From positions 22,842 to 86,841 of the forward strand of contig NZ_ML974109.1 of the NCBI RefSeq assembly GCF_010015475.1: DNA of 64,000 nucleotides, read 5' to 3'. The stretch is from Pontibacter pamirensis (GTDB lineage: Bacteria > Bacteroidota > Bacteroidia > Cytophagales > Hymenobacteraceae). Under the pieces are notes generated by a model. It worked only from the letters and a program-made list of their open reading frames with translations, was not told where the DNA came from and made no database searches. The position numbers were made by a program, and so were the translations under genes. Below are positions 7,488 to 15,234 of the stretch, in pieces (position 1 is the first letter of the stretch; every line of letters starts with the position of its first letter).

Positions 7488-8000
7488 TTATTTTTCTACA
7501 ATCGTGTCTCTTTCACTTAAGACTTTGTTAATCCGTGGCTGTATAAACCATATACCAATAGGCCACATCAACATCAGAACCACATCTCCCGCATACTCTC
7601 CAATCTTAGCTTCTCTTCCTAATTCAATAGATTTAAGCTCCTTAACAGGAAAGGCATAGACATATAGGTAAGCAAAAATGACATAATAAAAAGGTAAGGC
7701 GGCTAATCCGCTGAATACATAATGTTGCCCATCTCCAAAAACTAAAGCAACTCCTACAATGAGCAACACTAATACCCCATTTACCAAGAATAAATTATAG
7801 TTAAGCCTTACATTATCTGGAACATACTCATACAGTTCGTTTCCTAAAATCAAAGGAAAACTTACTATGGCAATTAGAAACAGAGTATCAAGAATGATTT
7901 GAAATGTTGAAGAATCACCACTGCTTATGTTACCGATGAAAGACAAAAGCATAAGAATTAGAAATATCTGCCAATGCTTTGCCTTTAGTATTGCTTTCAT
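7488..8000 (-). CDS. Four-helix membrane protein cassette (paralogue of the interrupted cassette at 6186-6710)
   Basis: This 170-aa protein has about four to five hydrophobic segments (residues 10-25, 33-50, 70-90, 95-115 and 140-155) and a conserved cytosolic motif ELGREAKIGEYAGD before the last helix. It is the intact relative of the interrupted gene two cassettes downstream. No transport or enzymatic motif is seen. Cores GTTGGCGG and CCGCCAAC match. Having two relatives in one array suggests duplication or separate capture of a cassette family. Confidence 0.75.
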   Translation of the reverse strand: MKAILKAKHWQIFLILMLLSFIGNISSGDSSTFQIILDTLFLIAIVSFPLILGNELYEYVPDNVRLNYNLFLVNGVLVLLIVGVALVFGDGQHYVFSGLAALPFYYVIFAYLYVYAFPVKELKSIELGREAKIGEYAGDVVLMLMWPIGIWFIQPRINKVLSERDTIVEK

Positions 8001-8020
8001 TTTTCTTTAATTAATCTTAC

Positions 8021-8086
8021 CGCCAACGGTTTATTCATAAAGCGAGCGAGGCGCAGCCGCAGCTTAGCTCATGTGCTGGGTTATGT
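8021..8086 (-). other. attC site 11 (65-bp class)
   Basis: CGCCAAC core, TTCATAAAGCGAGCGAGGC, CAGCCGCAGC, GCTCATGTGCTG, GTTATGT core. Confidence 0.88.
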
Positions 8087-8097
8087 ACTGCTTTTCT

Positions 8098-8634
8098 TTA
8101 TATGGTTACTCTTGGTTCTGAAATATGAGTCACTGCTGCATTGTTCAGAAACTCAGACAAATAGATTTGACTTGTTGCCATACTGTTTGTAAGCTCAATA
8201 AGATATTCTAAAGGGTTAGCCATACCTTCTTCAAAAACCCAAAATCTAAACCGTCTTTTGGTGCCATTCTTATTTAGATGAGTCAGTTCTTCAAAGCAAC
8301 ATAACTGCATTGACTGGCTATGATAAAGATGTTTAGGGTTTAGAATCCCCTCTGTAAAAACTCTCCTGTATACTTCGTCTTCAATATCCAGTATCACTCT
8401 TAGACTGTCGAAGTAGACGATGTTGTGTTCGCTAAGAGAATCTTTGATAATGTTTCCATTGAATTTTTGATACTGCTTGACCTCGTAGTCCTGACTAAAA
8501 TGTTGTTCAGCGAGGTGATTCTCATACTCGCCTTGATTAGCATAAGTTCTTTCCACTCCAACTACTCCATTTATTTCTACTGTTTTGCAGCCACAAATAG
8601 CGATAACGATTAGAAGTGGATATGCTGTTTTCAT
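8098..8634 (-). CDS. Putative lipoprotein cassette, 178 aa
   Basis: The N-terminus has a short signal peptide ending in a lipobox-like AICGC. The mature part is mixed helix and strand with no recognised family; a segment GTKRRFRFWVFEEG lies near residue 125. Cores GTTATGTA and TACATAAC pair over 8 bases. It is predicted to be anchored at the cell envelope. Function unknown. Confidence 0.65.
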   Translation of the reverse strand: MKTAYPLLIVIAICGCKTVEINGVVGVERTYANQGEYENHLAEQHFSQDYEVKQYQKFNGNIIKDSLSEHNIVYFDSLRVILDIEDEVYRRVFTEGILNPKHLYHSQSMQLCCFEELTHLNKNGTKRRFRFWVFEEGMANPLEYLIELTNSMATSQIYLSEFLNNAAVTHISEPRVTI

Positions 8635-8657
8635 TTGTCTTCTATAATTGAAGTGCT

Positions 8658-8722
8658 ACATAACGGATTGTGCATAATGTGGGCGTGGCATAGCCGAGCC
8701 TAAATCATGAACCGTGTTGAGT
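8658..8722 (-). other. attC site 12 (65-bp class)
   Basis: ACATAAC core, GTGCATAATGTGGGCGTGGCATAGCCGAG split over arm and centre, ATCATGAAC, GTTGAGT core. Confidence 0.9.
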
Positions 8723-9391
8723 GATGTTATTTTTTCTTTTTTTAGACCACTCGCTATACCTGCTGTCGATAATCTTGCTTATCAGTTCATAGTTGCTCCA
8801 TTTATCTTCTACATGATAAAGCGTTGGTAGCTCATTAGCTAATGTCTTCTCGTAGTCCTGTAGATAACTTCCTTTTTCGAAATCAAAGTAGTCCAATGTG
8901 AAGTTCATCCCAATACTGCTAAGCTCTTCTGAGGTGAAGACACCATCAAGGTAATCACTATAGAAGCTGCTTCCTGTAATTTCTCTTCTCTTGACCTTTT
9001 CAACTTCTTCTGAAAACTCTTCACTCAGCAGTTCATTGGTTAGGTTATTTTCAATTATCCAGTTCAAATATAAGCCAGTATGAACATAAGCTTGACGTTC
9101 GTTTAGCTCATAAGGAAAATCACCATCGAGGTGCCACTTCGCCTTATCAAACACAATGGTTTCAATAGGCTGAACTTCTTCACCATACCTATAGCCCTTA
9201 TTGAGATATGTTGCTGCATGATTCTCTGCTTCTACTATCGCTTTATCAAGTGAGCCACAGTTCTTAGTCATTTTCGAAACTCCTGCTTTGCCCACTTTGC
9301 CTGAATGAATATGCAGAAACTTATCTTCCACTTGTAACTCTACATAGTCAGTAGTCTTCTTATTTTCTTTAATTAAGTAGAGTTTCTTCAT
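8705..9391 (-). CDS. WGR-like plus DUF7832-like protein cassette
   Basis: This 228-aa soluble protein has an N-terminal WGR-like domain (VEDKFLHIHSGKVGKAG, about residues 20-60) joined to a DUF7832-like domain. The latter is marked by KWHLDGDFPYELNERQAYVH and TGLYLNWIIENN, and a late YLQDYEKTLA. WGR domains bind nucleic acid or act in poly-ADP-ribose polymerases and related regulators; the role of DUF7832 is unknown. The start at MKKLYL is chosen because longer frames run into attC 13. Cores GTTGAGTG and CACTCAAC pair over 8 bases. Confidence 0.7.
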   Translation of the reverse strand: MKKLYLIKENKKTTDYVELQVEDKFLHIHSGKVGKAGVSKMTKNCGSLDKAIVEAENHAATYLNKGYRYGEEVQPIETIVFDKAKWHLDGDFPYELNERQAYVHTGLYLNWIIENNLTNELLSEEFSEEVEKVKRREITGSSFYSDYLDGVFTSEELSSIGMNFTLDYFDFEKGSYLQDYEKTLANELPTLYHVEDKWSNYELISKIIDSRYSEWSKKRKNNITQHGS

Positions 9392-9403
9392 GATTCTAAT
9401 ATC

Positions 9404-9469
9404 ACTCAACGTGTTGGTATAGCAGATTGTGAGGCGTAGCCAAAGCATGACTGCTATACTTTGTTGTTA
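9404..9469 (-). other. attC site 13 (65-bp class)
   Basis: ACTCAAC core, TTGGTATAGCAGATTG and CTGCTATAC stem, GAGGCGTAGCCAAAGC centre, GTTGTTA core that contains the neighbouring gene's TAA stop. Confidence 0.85.
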
Positions 9470-9790
9470 CCCTGTTATTCTTAATCTACTTATCTGGTCG
9501 TTATGCTGCACATCAATATTTGTCAGCCCATTTTTGTCTAAGGCATTGAATATTGTAAAGTAGTTCTTTGTATCAAATTGATTCTTCTTTTTCAGGACAA
9601 ATTCAACTCCATGCAACATATAGCCTGTCTCGTGCTTTCTACCGACATTTTTCGGGTTCTGCTTATCTTCGATGTATTCACTAATGAAGTTGTATGCAAG
9701 GATTCGGACTTCTTCAATTGGTTGGTCCAGATTTTCAAGTAACTCTTCTTTTCCGTTTACCTTCCAACTTAAGGGAAGTTCTTCTCCCAA
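9467..9790 (-). pseudogene. Downstream half of a probably frameshifted cassette gene
   Basis: These 107 codons begin at a TTG and overlap the preceding frame by 22 bases. The open frame ELPLSWKVNGKEELLENL joins naturally to the DEKLDWEKN end of the upstream frame, so one base was probably lost or gained in the A/G-rich stretch near 9775. The alternative is a translationally coupled second gene with a TTG start. No domain is recognised (RKHETGYMLHGVEF, NYFTIFNALDKNG). Confidence 0.55.
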
Positions 9791-10050
9791 TCCAGTTTCT
9801 CATCAAGATTTATTGTGTTGATGGTTAAGCTAAGTTCATCAAGTTGATAAGCTGTGAACTCATATCGGTTATTATCTATTTCAAGAATCACTGGTCCATC
9901 AGGATACCATTCATTCTCCATGTCATCCCACATTACCCAAAAACGAGTTATAGTTTTCCCAATCAAATTTTGAAGTGTCTCCTGAAATGTTCTTTTGAAG
10001 AGTTCAACATCATAAAAAAATTTTGGTGCATAAGATGGGATTCCTAACAT
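9769..10050 (-). CDS. Hypothetical cassette protein, upstream half of a frameshifted gene
   Basis: Ninety-three codons beginning MLGIPSYAPKFFYDV, soluble, with a pattern (KTITRFWVMWDDMENEWY, GPVILEIDNNRYEFTAY) like beta-rich uncharacterised proteins. It ends at a stop just where a second frame takes over. With the downstream frame it would make about 190 residues. Start core GTTGTACT and end core TAACAAC agree for five bases. Function unknown. Confidence 0.6.
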   Translation of the reverse strand: MLGIPSYAPKFFYDVELFKRTFQETLQNLIGKTITRFWVMWDDMENEWYPDGPVILEIDNNRYEFTAYQLDELSLTINTINLDEKLDWEKNFP

Positions 10051-10067
10051 TCTATACTTTTAATTGA

Positions 10068-10120
10068 GTACAACGGATTGGCTTTTTGGTGGCATAGCTA
10101 CCGTAAAGGTGGGGTTATGG
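10068..10120 (-). other. attC site 14 (short class)
   Basis: GTACAAC core, GGCTTTTTGGTGGCATAGC and CCGTAAAGG, GTTATGG core. The TTA of the core is the stop codon of the adjacent gene. Confidence 0.87.
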
Positions 10121-10795
10121 GTAATATTCTTTCATTCTTTTAGCAAACCGCTGTATCATATTCCTTTCTTCAGCATCACACTTTCGGCAGTTGCTTAACA
10201 TTCTGGATTCTACTCCATCTATTTCTTCTATTTCACTGTGTTCGTATTTAATGCCTACTTCCATGGCAACACCGTCTGCCCATTTGTTAAAATCAGCTTC
10301 TGTTAACACGGGTTCAGATTGAAAGTAAGTAATAAACTGCTTCGGCTCAGTTTCTACATACTCTTTCATTGATATGCCTAAAGGTTCTGAAAATGCTCCA
10401 TCTGCCCACCAGAGTGTCTTTGTGACAAGCGTAAAGTAAAAGGGATGTCTAACTCTATCATTGCTGAACAAGCTATCTATGAGAGAAAGGGTTTTATCGT
10501 CATCGTCTAAAGCTACTTTTTCCTGAAACACATCTTTGAAGAGAACAGGAATCAAAGGGTCATCAAGATGCTCCTGTAGTGTCTTAGAACCTATCATCCC
10601 GTTAGTCTCAATCACTCTGAGGCTCCTTTCGTGGTAGCTCGTCTGTGCTTGTGTCAAACTTATAGAACTGCTGTCGACAACTAATTCCTGAACCACTGGC
10701 GCAGGTAGTGGTTCGTTTGTGCTTAGTTTATGTTCATTTACTTGATTGCATGAAGCAAGAAAAGCAGCCAGCAGGACAGCAAGGGCTAATTTCAT
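10115..10795 (-). CDS. Lipoprotein cassette, 226 aa
   Basis: A textbook lipoprotein signal (LLAAFLASCNQ) starts this protein. A proline-rich linker and a helical domain follow (GISMKEYVETEPKQFITYFQ, WADGVAMEVGIKYE). Near the C-terminus CRKC gives two Cys that could form a disulphide or bind metal. Cores GTTATGGG and CCCATAAC pair over 8 bases and the stop is formed inside attC 14. Function unknown. Confidence 0.72.
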   Translation of the reverse strand: MKLALAVLLAAFLASCNQVNEHKLSTNEPLPAPVVQELVVDSSSISLTQAQTSYHERSLRVIETNGMIGSKTLQEHLDDPLIPVLFKDVFQEKVALDDDDKTLSLIDSLFSNDRVRHPFYFTLVTKTLWWADGAFSEPLGISMKEYVETEPKQFITYFQSEPVLTEADFNKWADGVAMEVGIKYEHSEIEEIDGVESRMLSNCRKCDAEERNMIQRFAKRMKEYYP

Positions 10796-10808
10796 TATTT
10801 ATTTTTTC

Positions 10809-10939
10809 CCATAACGGCCAAGGGGATGAGCAGGCGGGCTTTAAAAGTTAATTGCCTTTCAGCCAAGACCAAATATTTTCAAAAGTATTACTGTTTGAAT
10901 TAGCACTGCCCGCCCGCTTACATATAGCTGATGTTGTAA
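10809..10939 (-). other. attC site 15 (long class)
   Basis: CCATAAC core at the left; arm AGCAGGCGGGC pairs with GCCCGCCCGCTT at the right; core GTTGTAA. The cassette start core GTTGTATG agrees except at one base. About 130 bp; the neighbouring gene's last 30 codons lie inside it. Confidence 0.65.
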
Positions 10940-11561
10940 GTAGGGCTTCTTTATTTTCTTCTATTTCTATCGTTTCAACAGTTCTTAGTTTTCTTTCCGT
11001 GTCAGTCCTTTTGTCGATGTACTCATAATGTCCGATGTCGTCCATTTCACCTGTTGGAACAATGTTTTCTTCGTCAAGCCAATTCAAAACTAATTCAGCT
11101 TCTTTTTTGACACCTACATAAATTCGGTCAATTCTATTTTCTTTTTCACTCTTGGTCAGCTTTTCCCATTCATTGTAATCCCAAAAGTCTTCCGAGAAGG
11201 TCAGGCCGTATCCTAATCCAAGGTTGTTAAAGAAGTTGTATCCTGAACAGTACAACTTATAAGTTTCAATAAGGGATTTGGCGAAGTCGTCTGTCCGCTC
11301 ATTCAGGTCAGTCAGAATTTTTCTCAATTTTCTCTCCTCATTTTTTCGGAAGTCCAAGAACGGGTCGACTATTTTACCCACTTCAGGTTTTACGTGTCGG
11401 TCTTTGAAGTTTAAAGAAATCAAGTCGATGTAAATGTCATAGCCTAAAAGCTGTTCAAGCTCCTTTGTGGAATAGAGCCACTTTTCGAAGTCAGCAATGG
11501 AAATTTCATTGTTATAGACTTTGAAGAACTGAATTTGTATGTTAAGTGGTAATTTGTTCAT
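10848..11561 (-). CDS. Hypothetical cassette protein, 237 aa, ending inside its attC
   Basis: A soluble, mostly helical protein. The N-terminal stretch IADFEKWLYSTKELEQLLG then YDIYIDLISLNFKDR resembles a short domain common in small Bacteroidetes immunity-type proteins; no named family is assigned. After about residue 207 the sequence turns low-complexity (SANSNSNTFENIW), and this tail is encoded by the long attC, so it was probably added when the cassette formed. Function unknown. Confidence 0.65.
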   Translation of the reverse strand: MNKLPLNIQIQFFKVYNNEISIADFEKWLYSTKELEQLLGYDIYIDLISLNFKDRHVKPEVGKIVDPFLDFRKNEERKLRKILTDLNERTDDFAKSLIETYKLYCSGYNFFNNLGLGYGLTFSEDFWDYNEWEKLTKSEKENRIDRIYVGVKKEAELVLNWLDEENIVPTGEMDDIGHYEYIDKRTDTERKLRTVETIEIEENKEALLTTSAICKRAGSANSNSNTFENIWSWLKGN

Positions 11562-11581
11562 CGGGTATTTTGTCGCATTTC

Positions 11582-11645
11582 ATACAACGTTCTCGTGTAG
11601 CAGAGCCGAAGCATCAGCAAGGCTTACTGCTACACCTTGTTGGGC
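11582..11645 (-). other. attC site 16 (65-bp class)
   Basis: ATACAAC core, TGTAGCAG and CTGCTACA arms, CGAAGCATCAGCAAGGC centre, GTTGGGC core. Confidence 0.9.
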
Positions 11646-12040
11646 TTTCGTGATTCTTTTAAATACTCTTCTACTACTGCATTAAACTCACCTACTGAAA
11701 AGGCAGGAACCCCATTATCTTTCTCCACCTTTTTACAATTCATATTCATGTAACTCTGCAATTCTATGTTTTCCTTCTCAATGCTTAGCTTCTGGGTCAA
11801 ACCATACTTCCAATTCTTAAATGTATCTGTGGTTTTCAGCTTCCCTTCATTTATTTCTACTAATCCACACGCTTTAGCTGATTCTACACTTTCCGTAAAT
11901 TCTTGATAGGTAAGAATGGCATGATTCACATAGTCAACATAGCCAATGATGTCCAGCAAACTCGCTCCTTCTTCACCCTTTTCTGAGTGAAATACAGACT
12001 TGATTACCAAGGAGTGAGTTTTGCTAAATTTCATTTTCAT
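11630..12040 (-). CDS. Hypothetical cassette protein, 136 aa
   Basis: A soluble protein whose first 70 residues (DIIGYVDYVNHAILTYQEF, ESAKACGLVEINEGKLKTT) look like a winged-helix fold, including the turn before a wing. That would suit a nucleic-acid-binding or regulatory role, which is inference. The final residues (KPNKV) and stop are encoded by attC 16. Cores GTTGGGCT and AGCCCAAC pair over 8 bases. Confidence 0.65.
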   Translation of the reverse strand: MKMKFSKTHSLVIKSVFHSEKGEEGASLLDIIGYVDYVNHAILTYQEFTESVESAKACGLVEINEGKLKTTDTFKNWKYGLTQKLSIEKENIELQSYMNMNCKKVEKDNGVPAFSVGEFNAVVEEYLKESRKPNKV

Positions 12041-12054
12041 TAATTACTCATGCA

Positions 12055-12108
12055 GCCCAACGTTCTCGTGTAGCAGAGCCGAAGCCTAAATTATGAACTT
12101 TGTTGGCA
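12055..12108 (-). other. attC site 17 (short 65-bp-class variant)
   Basis: GCCCAAC core, TTCTCGTGTAGCAGAGCCGAAGCC, ATTATGAAC, GTTGGCA core. Its two halves look like different site types joined. Confidence 0.85.
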
Positions 12109-12118
12109 GAAGGAATTC

Positions 12119-12532
12119 TTAATTTTCTTTAGCAATTTGATATATGTAGTCAACCAGTTTATCGACTTCGCTATTTTCATACTCTAAAGGTTCAATCAAC
12201 CCGATAGCATAGTCCCTTACTTTATCTCTGTCCAAATCTGCTAATGTGCTAAGTATTGAGTCAGATAGGTGCTTTAGTCGATTTGCTATTGCTTTGCCTG
12301 TAATACTATCAAACTTGTAAACTGACCTTTTTAACCAGTCTTCAACTACATCAGCACGCCCTTCTTCCTCGAAGTTTTTCATTACTTCTTCTCTCGCCTT
12401 GATAAGAAGACTTGTTATAAGTGGGCTGCCAGCAAATTCATTTAAGTCATAACTGTCTATTTGGTCAGAGAACTTGGCCTTCGCCAGTAACTTATAAAGT
12501 GCGTAGACTTCGTTTTTATCAGCTATAACCAT
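12119..12532 (-). CDS. Hypothetical helical protein cassette, 137 aa
   Basis: Helical and acidic, with no membrane segment or known motif (LYKLLAKAKFSDQIDSY, RADVVEDWLKRSVYKFDS, DKVRDYAIGLIEPLEYE). The ATG at 12532 is preferred; the frame also runs to a TTG in the attC 18 core. Cores GTTGGCAG and CTGCCAAC pair over 8 bases. Function unknown. Confidence 0.65.
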   Translation of the reverse strand: MVIADKNEVYALYKLLAKAKFSDQIDSYDLNEFAGSPLITSLLIKAREEVMKNFEEEGRADVVEDWLKRSVYKFDSITGKAIANRLKHLSDSILSTLADLDRDKVRDYAIGLIEPLEYENSEVDKLVDYIYQIAKEN

Positions 12533-12553
12533 TTCTTCTATAATTTTTATTGC

Positions 12554-12681
12554 TGCCAACGCCTCTGCTTTGCGGTCGGGCGGGATGATTAGTATTACTG
12601 CTCACTTACTACTAACACAACAGAAGGGTAATATAGTAAAATTTAGATTTAAGTCCGCCTGACGTGAAGGTTTCGTTGGGG
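12554..12681 (-). other. attC site 18 (long class)
   Basis: TGCCAAC core, CTTTGCGGTCGGGCGG arm near the left and CCGCCTGACGTGAAGG arm near the right, an AT-rich middle, GTTGGGG core. About 128 bp and very like site 22. Confidence 0.88.
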
Positions 12682-12714
12682 CATGTTTTTCTATCTATTC
12701 TTAGCTCAACACCT

Positions 12715-13044
12715 TTAAGGGCGAAAGTATATCATCAAAACCTTACTTACTAACCAGATTTGAACAGCTAAAAGAAGTGCAAGTCCTGCTACTTTAAGAA
12801 TCTTCTTTGATTTCCTTTCTTCATCTAATTCAGTCCCTTCAGAAGAATTCCAGTAAACTAAGCTGCTAAATGAAGCCACTCCATAAACCGCCAGAAGAAC
12901 TAAAATAAATGTAAATACAGCTTCGGGCAATATGAGTCTGCTGAAGTTTATACCTATGAAGAAAAAGGTAAGAAATACTGAAATCACCACATTCCAGCCG
13001 AATCGAAGATATTCTTTCAAAATGTGAATCATGAGTTCATTCAA
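12715..13044 (-). CDS. Small membrane protein cassette, 109 aa
   Basis: Three hydrophobic segments (VVISVFLTFFFIGI, AVFTFILVLLAVYGV and VAGLALLLAVQIWLV) with a charged loop (SEGTELDEERKSKK) between the second and third. Predicted to be an inner-membrane protein; no family is recognised. Cores GTTGGGGC and GCCCCAAC pair over 8 bases. Confidence 0.68.
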   Translation of the reverse strand: MNELMIHILKEYLRFGWNVVISVFLTFFFIGINFSRLILPEAVFTFILVLLAVYGVASFSSLVYWNSSEGTELDEERKSKKILKVAGLALLLAVQIWLVSKVLMIYFRP

Positions 13045-13057
13045 TACTTTAAATACG

Positions 13058-13122
13058 CCCCAACGGTGTTCGTGTAGCAGAGGTGAAGCGTCAGCAAGCC
13101 TTACTGCTACACCTTGTTGGGC
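13058..13122 (-). other. attC site 19 (65-bp class)
   Basis: CCCCAAC core, GTGTAGCAG and CTGCTACAC arms, GTGAAGCGTCAGCAAGCC centre, GTTGGGC core. Close to site 16. Confidence 0.92.
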
Positions 13123-13127
13123 TATCG

Positions 13128-13499
13128 TTATTCTTCTTTTCCTTCTGATTTTTTAGAGTTATCAGAAGAATAGGCATCAATTAGTTGTCTACACTTCCTA
13201 AGAATGTCGGCTTTAAAAATCTTATTGGTCTCGTCAAACTCATTTTCAAATTCAATGAGCTTTTCAATATTCCATTGAAGCCGTTCCGTGCCAACTGGCA
13301 AATCATCAATAATTAAATCATAGTCTCGGAAGATACCCACCTCTACATCATCAGTCTTTCTGTAGGGTTCTAACCAGCTTATGATTTGATTCATTTTGTA
13401 TACTCCAAGGGGTATAGCAACTTGGTTTGATATTATGGCTCTTGCGTTAGAGACAATTTTATTAATGAACCTTTGCCTTTCCTTTTCTTCTGGAGTCAT
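13128..13499 (-). CDS. Hypothetical cassette protein, 123 aa
   Basis: Soluble and helical. It opens TPEEKERQRFINKIVSNARA, has a central loop (IISWLEPYRKTDDVEVGIF, DYDLIIDDLPVG) and a charged Ser/Lys/Glu tail. This layout is common among small defence or immunity-associated proteins, but no family is assigned. Cores GTTGGGCTA and TAGCCCAAC pair over 9 bases. Function unknown. Confidence 0.65.
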   Translation of the reverse strand: MTPEEKERQRFINKIVSNARAIISNQVAIPLGVYKMNQIISWLEPYRKTDDVEVGIFRDYDLIIDDLPVGTERLQWNIEKLIEFENEFDETNKIFKADILRKCRQLIDAYSSDNSKKSEGKEE

Positions 13500-13525
13500 G
13501 TGAACATTCTATAAGTTGTAATGTA

Positions 13526-13591
13526 GCCCAACGGTCTGGTGCAGCCGATGGGCGAGGCATAGCCGAGCCTAAATTATGAACCGTGTTGCAC
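13526..13591 (-). other. attC site 20 (65-bp class)
   Basis: GCCCAAC core, GTGCAGCCGATGGGCGAGGC, ATAGCCGAGCC, ATTATGAACC, GTTGCAC core. Confidence 0.9.
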
Positions 13592-13807
13592 TAAACCTTC
13601 GGTGGTTTACGTATATACACACTGTGAACTTCGTTGGAATACATTGAAACATCTTAATAAATTTAAATAACTGACTGTCAATAGCTTGTAAAAATATTTT
13701 AGACAGATTTTTTAATGCAACAAGTTGAACATCAGTTATTTATAAAGCATTTCAGCAAAACGGAAAACCCATTATATTATAGTGTAGGCAAATCGGTAAG
13801 GTGCAAC
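13592..13807 (-). other. Gene-less cassette
   Basis: Bounded by sites 20 and 21, with start core GTTGCAC and end core GTGCAAC matching over 7 bases, so it behaves as one cassette. Stops interrupt all frames. It holds a perfect 6-bp hairpin (TAAACC/GGTTTA, 13592-13609) and AT-rich sequence. It could carry a promoter or small RNA, or be a remnant. Confidence 0.7.
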
Positions 13808-13858
13808 CACGGCTTCATTGTAGGCACTCCGTACCCAACGAAGCCTTAGTTGTTGGGA
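13801..13858 (-). other. attC site 21 (short variant)
   Basis: GTGCAAC core, CACGGCTTCATTG, CCCAACGAAGCC arm, GTTGGGA core; the arms GGCTTC and GAAGCC pair. Confidence 0.8.
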
Positions 13859-13862
13859 GAAG

Positions 13863-14591
13863 CTATTCTATTATCAACCTATCTTTCGGGAACACCAAGC
13901 TCTCAATCCTTGGGTTCAACAAAACTTTTTCAATTATTTCTTTATCAGCCCCAAGAAAGAGATAATCCGCATCATAACAGGTATGGATAAACCACTTTTT
14001 TGATTCATCCCAGATGTCAGTGGGTGTGCCTTTGAATCCCATTTCCAGTGTGGTGGGTATGTCATTTAATTCGCCTTCGAAAAAAGTATTCTTGTAGGTG
14101 TCTATCGCAATCAAGTCATAGTGGAAAAAGCATTTACCCTTACCTATTGGCTTTAAGGTTTTTAGTATTTCTTTCAACAACTCTTCTTCAACTGTTCCGC
14201 TATCTGGGTATAAAAGCCATTTGGGCTGACTTCTCCCAAACTGGCTACTGATATTATTAGACTTAAAATCTACCCCATACTCCAATAAGAAGCCATACTC
14301 TATTTTCATCAACTCTATTATGTGCCTAACAGGAAGTCTTAGATATTCTTCATAAGGCTTCTCATGCATGCTTACCCAGCTAAAGAAAGATTCAACAATC
14401 TCTTCTGTGTCAAACTGCTGCACCTTGTCTCTCAACTGGCTTAAATCTGGGTCAATGAGAAAGGGATTAAAGATTTTCAGATAGTGGTTGAATTTGATTG
14501 GAAACAGTTGGTCAACGCTTATCTCATAAAGTAAACGCATGTTACCTTCAAAGAAAGCTCTAAACTCGTTGTTATCCGTTTCGCTTATCAT
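13863..14591 (-). CDS. Hypothetical cassette protein, 242 aa
   Basis: One of the largest cassette proteins; soluble, aromatic-rich, mixed alpha/beta (SFFSWVSMHEKPYEEYLRL, KKWFIHTCYDADYLFLGAD). The C-terminal part, with an ELNDIPTTLEMGFKG strand-turn, may bind a partner, but no family is recognised. The ATG at 14591 is chosen; the frame upstream runs through the long attC 22. Cores GTTGGGAG and CTCCCAAC pair over 8 bases. Confidence 0.68.
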   Translation of the reverse strand: MISETDNNEFRAFFEGNMRLLYEISVDQLFPIKFNHYLKIFNPFLIDPDLSQLRDKVQQFDTEEIVESFFSWVSMHEKPYEEYLRLPVRHIIELMKIEYGFLLEYGVDFKSNNISSQFGRSQPKWLLYPDSGTVEEELLKEILKTLKPIGKGKCFFHYDLIAIDTYKNTFFEGELNDIPTTLEMGFKGTPTDIWDESKKWFIHTCYDADYLFLGADKEIIEKVLLNPRIESLVFPKDRLIIE

Positions 14592-14609
14592 TATTATACT
14601 TTGAGTTAC

Positions 14610-14736
14610 TCCCAACGTCTCTGCTTTGCGGTCTGGCGGCTTAGGAAATAAGCCCACAGAACAACCTTTACTAAGCAGCAAAGTAATATAGTAAACTTTG
14701 CATTTAACTCCGCCTGACGTAAAGGTTTTGTTAGGT
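14610..14736 (-). other. attC site 22 (long class)
   Basis: TCCCAAC core, TCTGCTTTGCGGTCTGGCGG arm, long AT-rich middle, CCGCCTGACGTAAAGG arm, GTTAGGT core. About 127 bp, like site 18. Confidence 0.88.
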
Positions 14737-14796
14737 GCTGGGTTTCTTTATTCTGATGCTTTGGATATCTTCATACACTCCATCAAAACTAACATA

Positions 14797-15207
14797 ATGA
14801 AGAAGCTTCTAACCCTTCTTTTGCTTCTTGTCACTTTCTTAACCTACGGCCAAAGTCAAAGCTGTAATGTGGAAGAGCTATACAGATTTCTTCATTCAAA
14901 GGGTTTAGCAAATGAAGAGGATAAGGACTATGTAAAGTGTTCTCCAATAGTGACTGAAGAGAATGGCAATGGTGTCTTTTCATTCGGTATTGATGAGACG
15001 CATGCACCAACATTCTTTTTCATTCGTAGAGATTCTGAAATTCACTTCATTGACAACTCCAAAGTAGACAATATCTTCAATGATGTATCAAGCTACTTAA
15101 AAGGTTCTAACCTCTCTTTGGAGAAGAAGCTATACTGCTACCAGAGGCTATTAGAATTAGTGAAGTCAGATACAGTTGATTATCCTTGGTCTTTACCCAA
15201 GAAGTAG
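14797..15207 (+). CDS. Secreted protein on the opposite strand of its cassette
   Basis: This 136-aa protein has a clear signal peptide (LTLLLLLVTFLTYGQSQ) and a soluble mature domain with three or four Cys (SCNVEELYRFL, YCYQRLLEL). It is the only cassette gene on the plus strand, so a promoter outside the array on the minus-strand side could not express it. The cassette ends match (GTTAGGTG against a one-base-shorter CACCTAC), so it is a true cassette with an inverted gene. It is probably exported to the periplasm; function unknown. Confidence 0.75.
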   Translation: MKKLLTLLLLLVTFLTYGQSQSCNVEELYRFLHSKGLANEEDKDYVKCSPIVTEENGNGVFSFGIDETHAPTFFFIRRDSEIHFIDNSKVDNIFNDVSSYLKGSNLSLEKKLYCYQRLLELVKSDTVDYPWSLPKK

Positions 15208-15234
15208 TATCTTTTTTCTTCTATAATTCACCTT

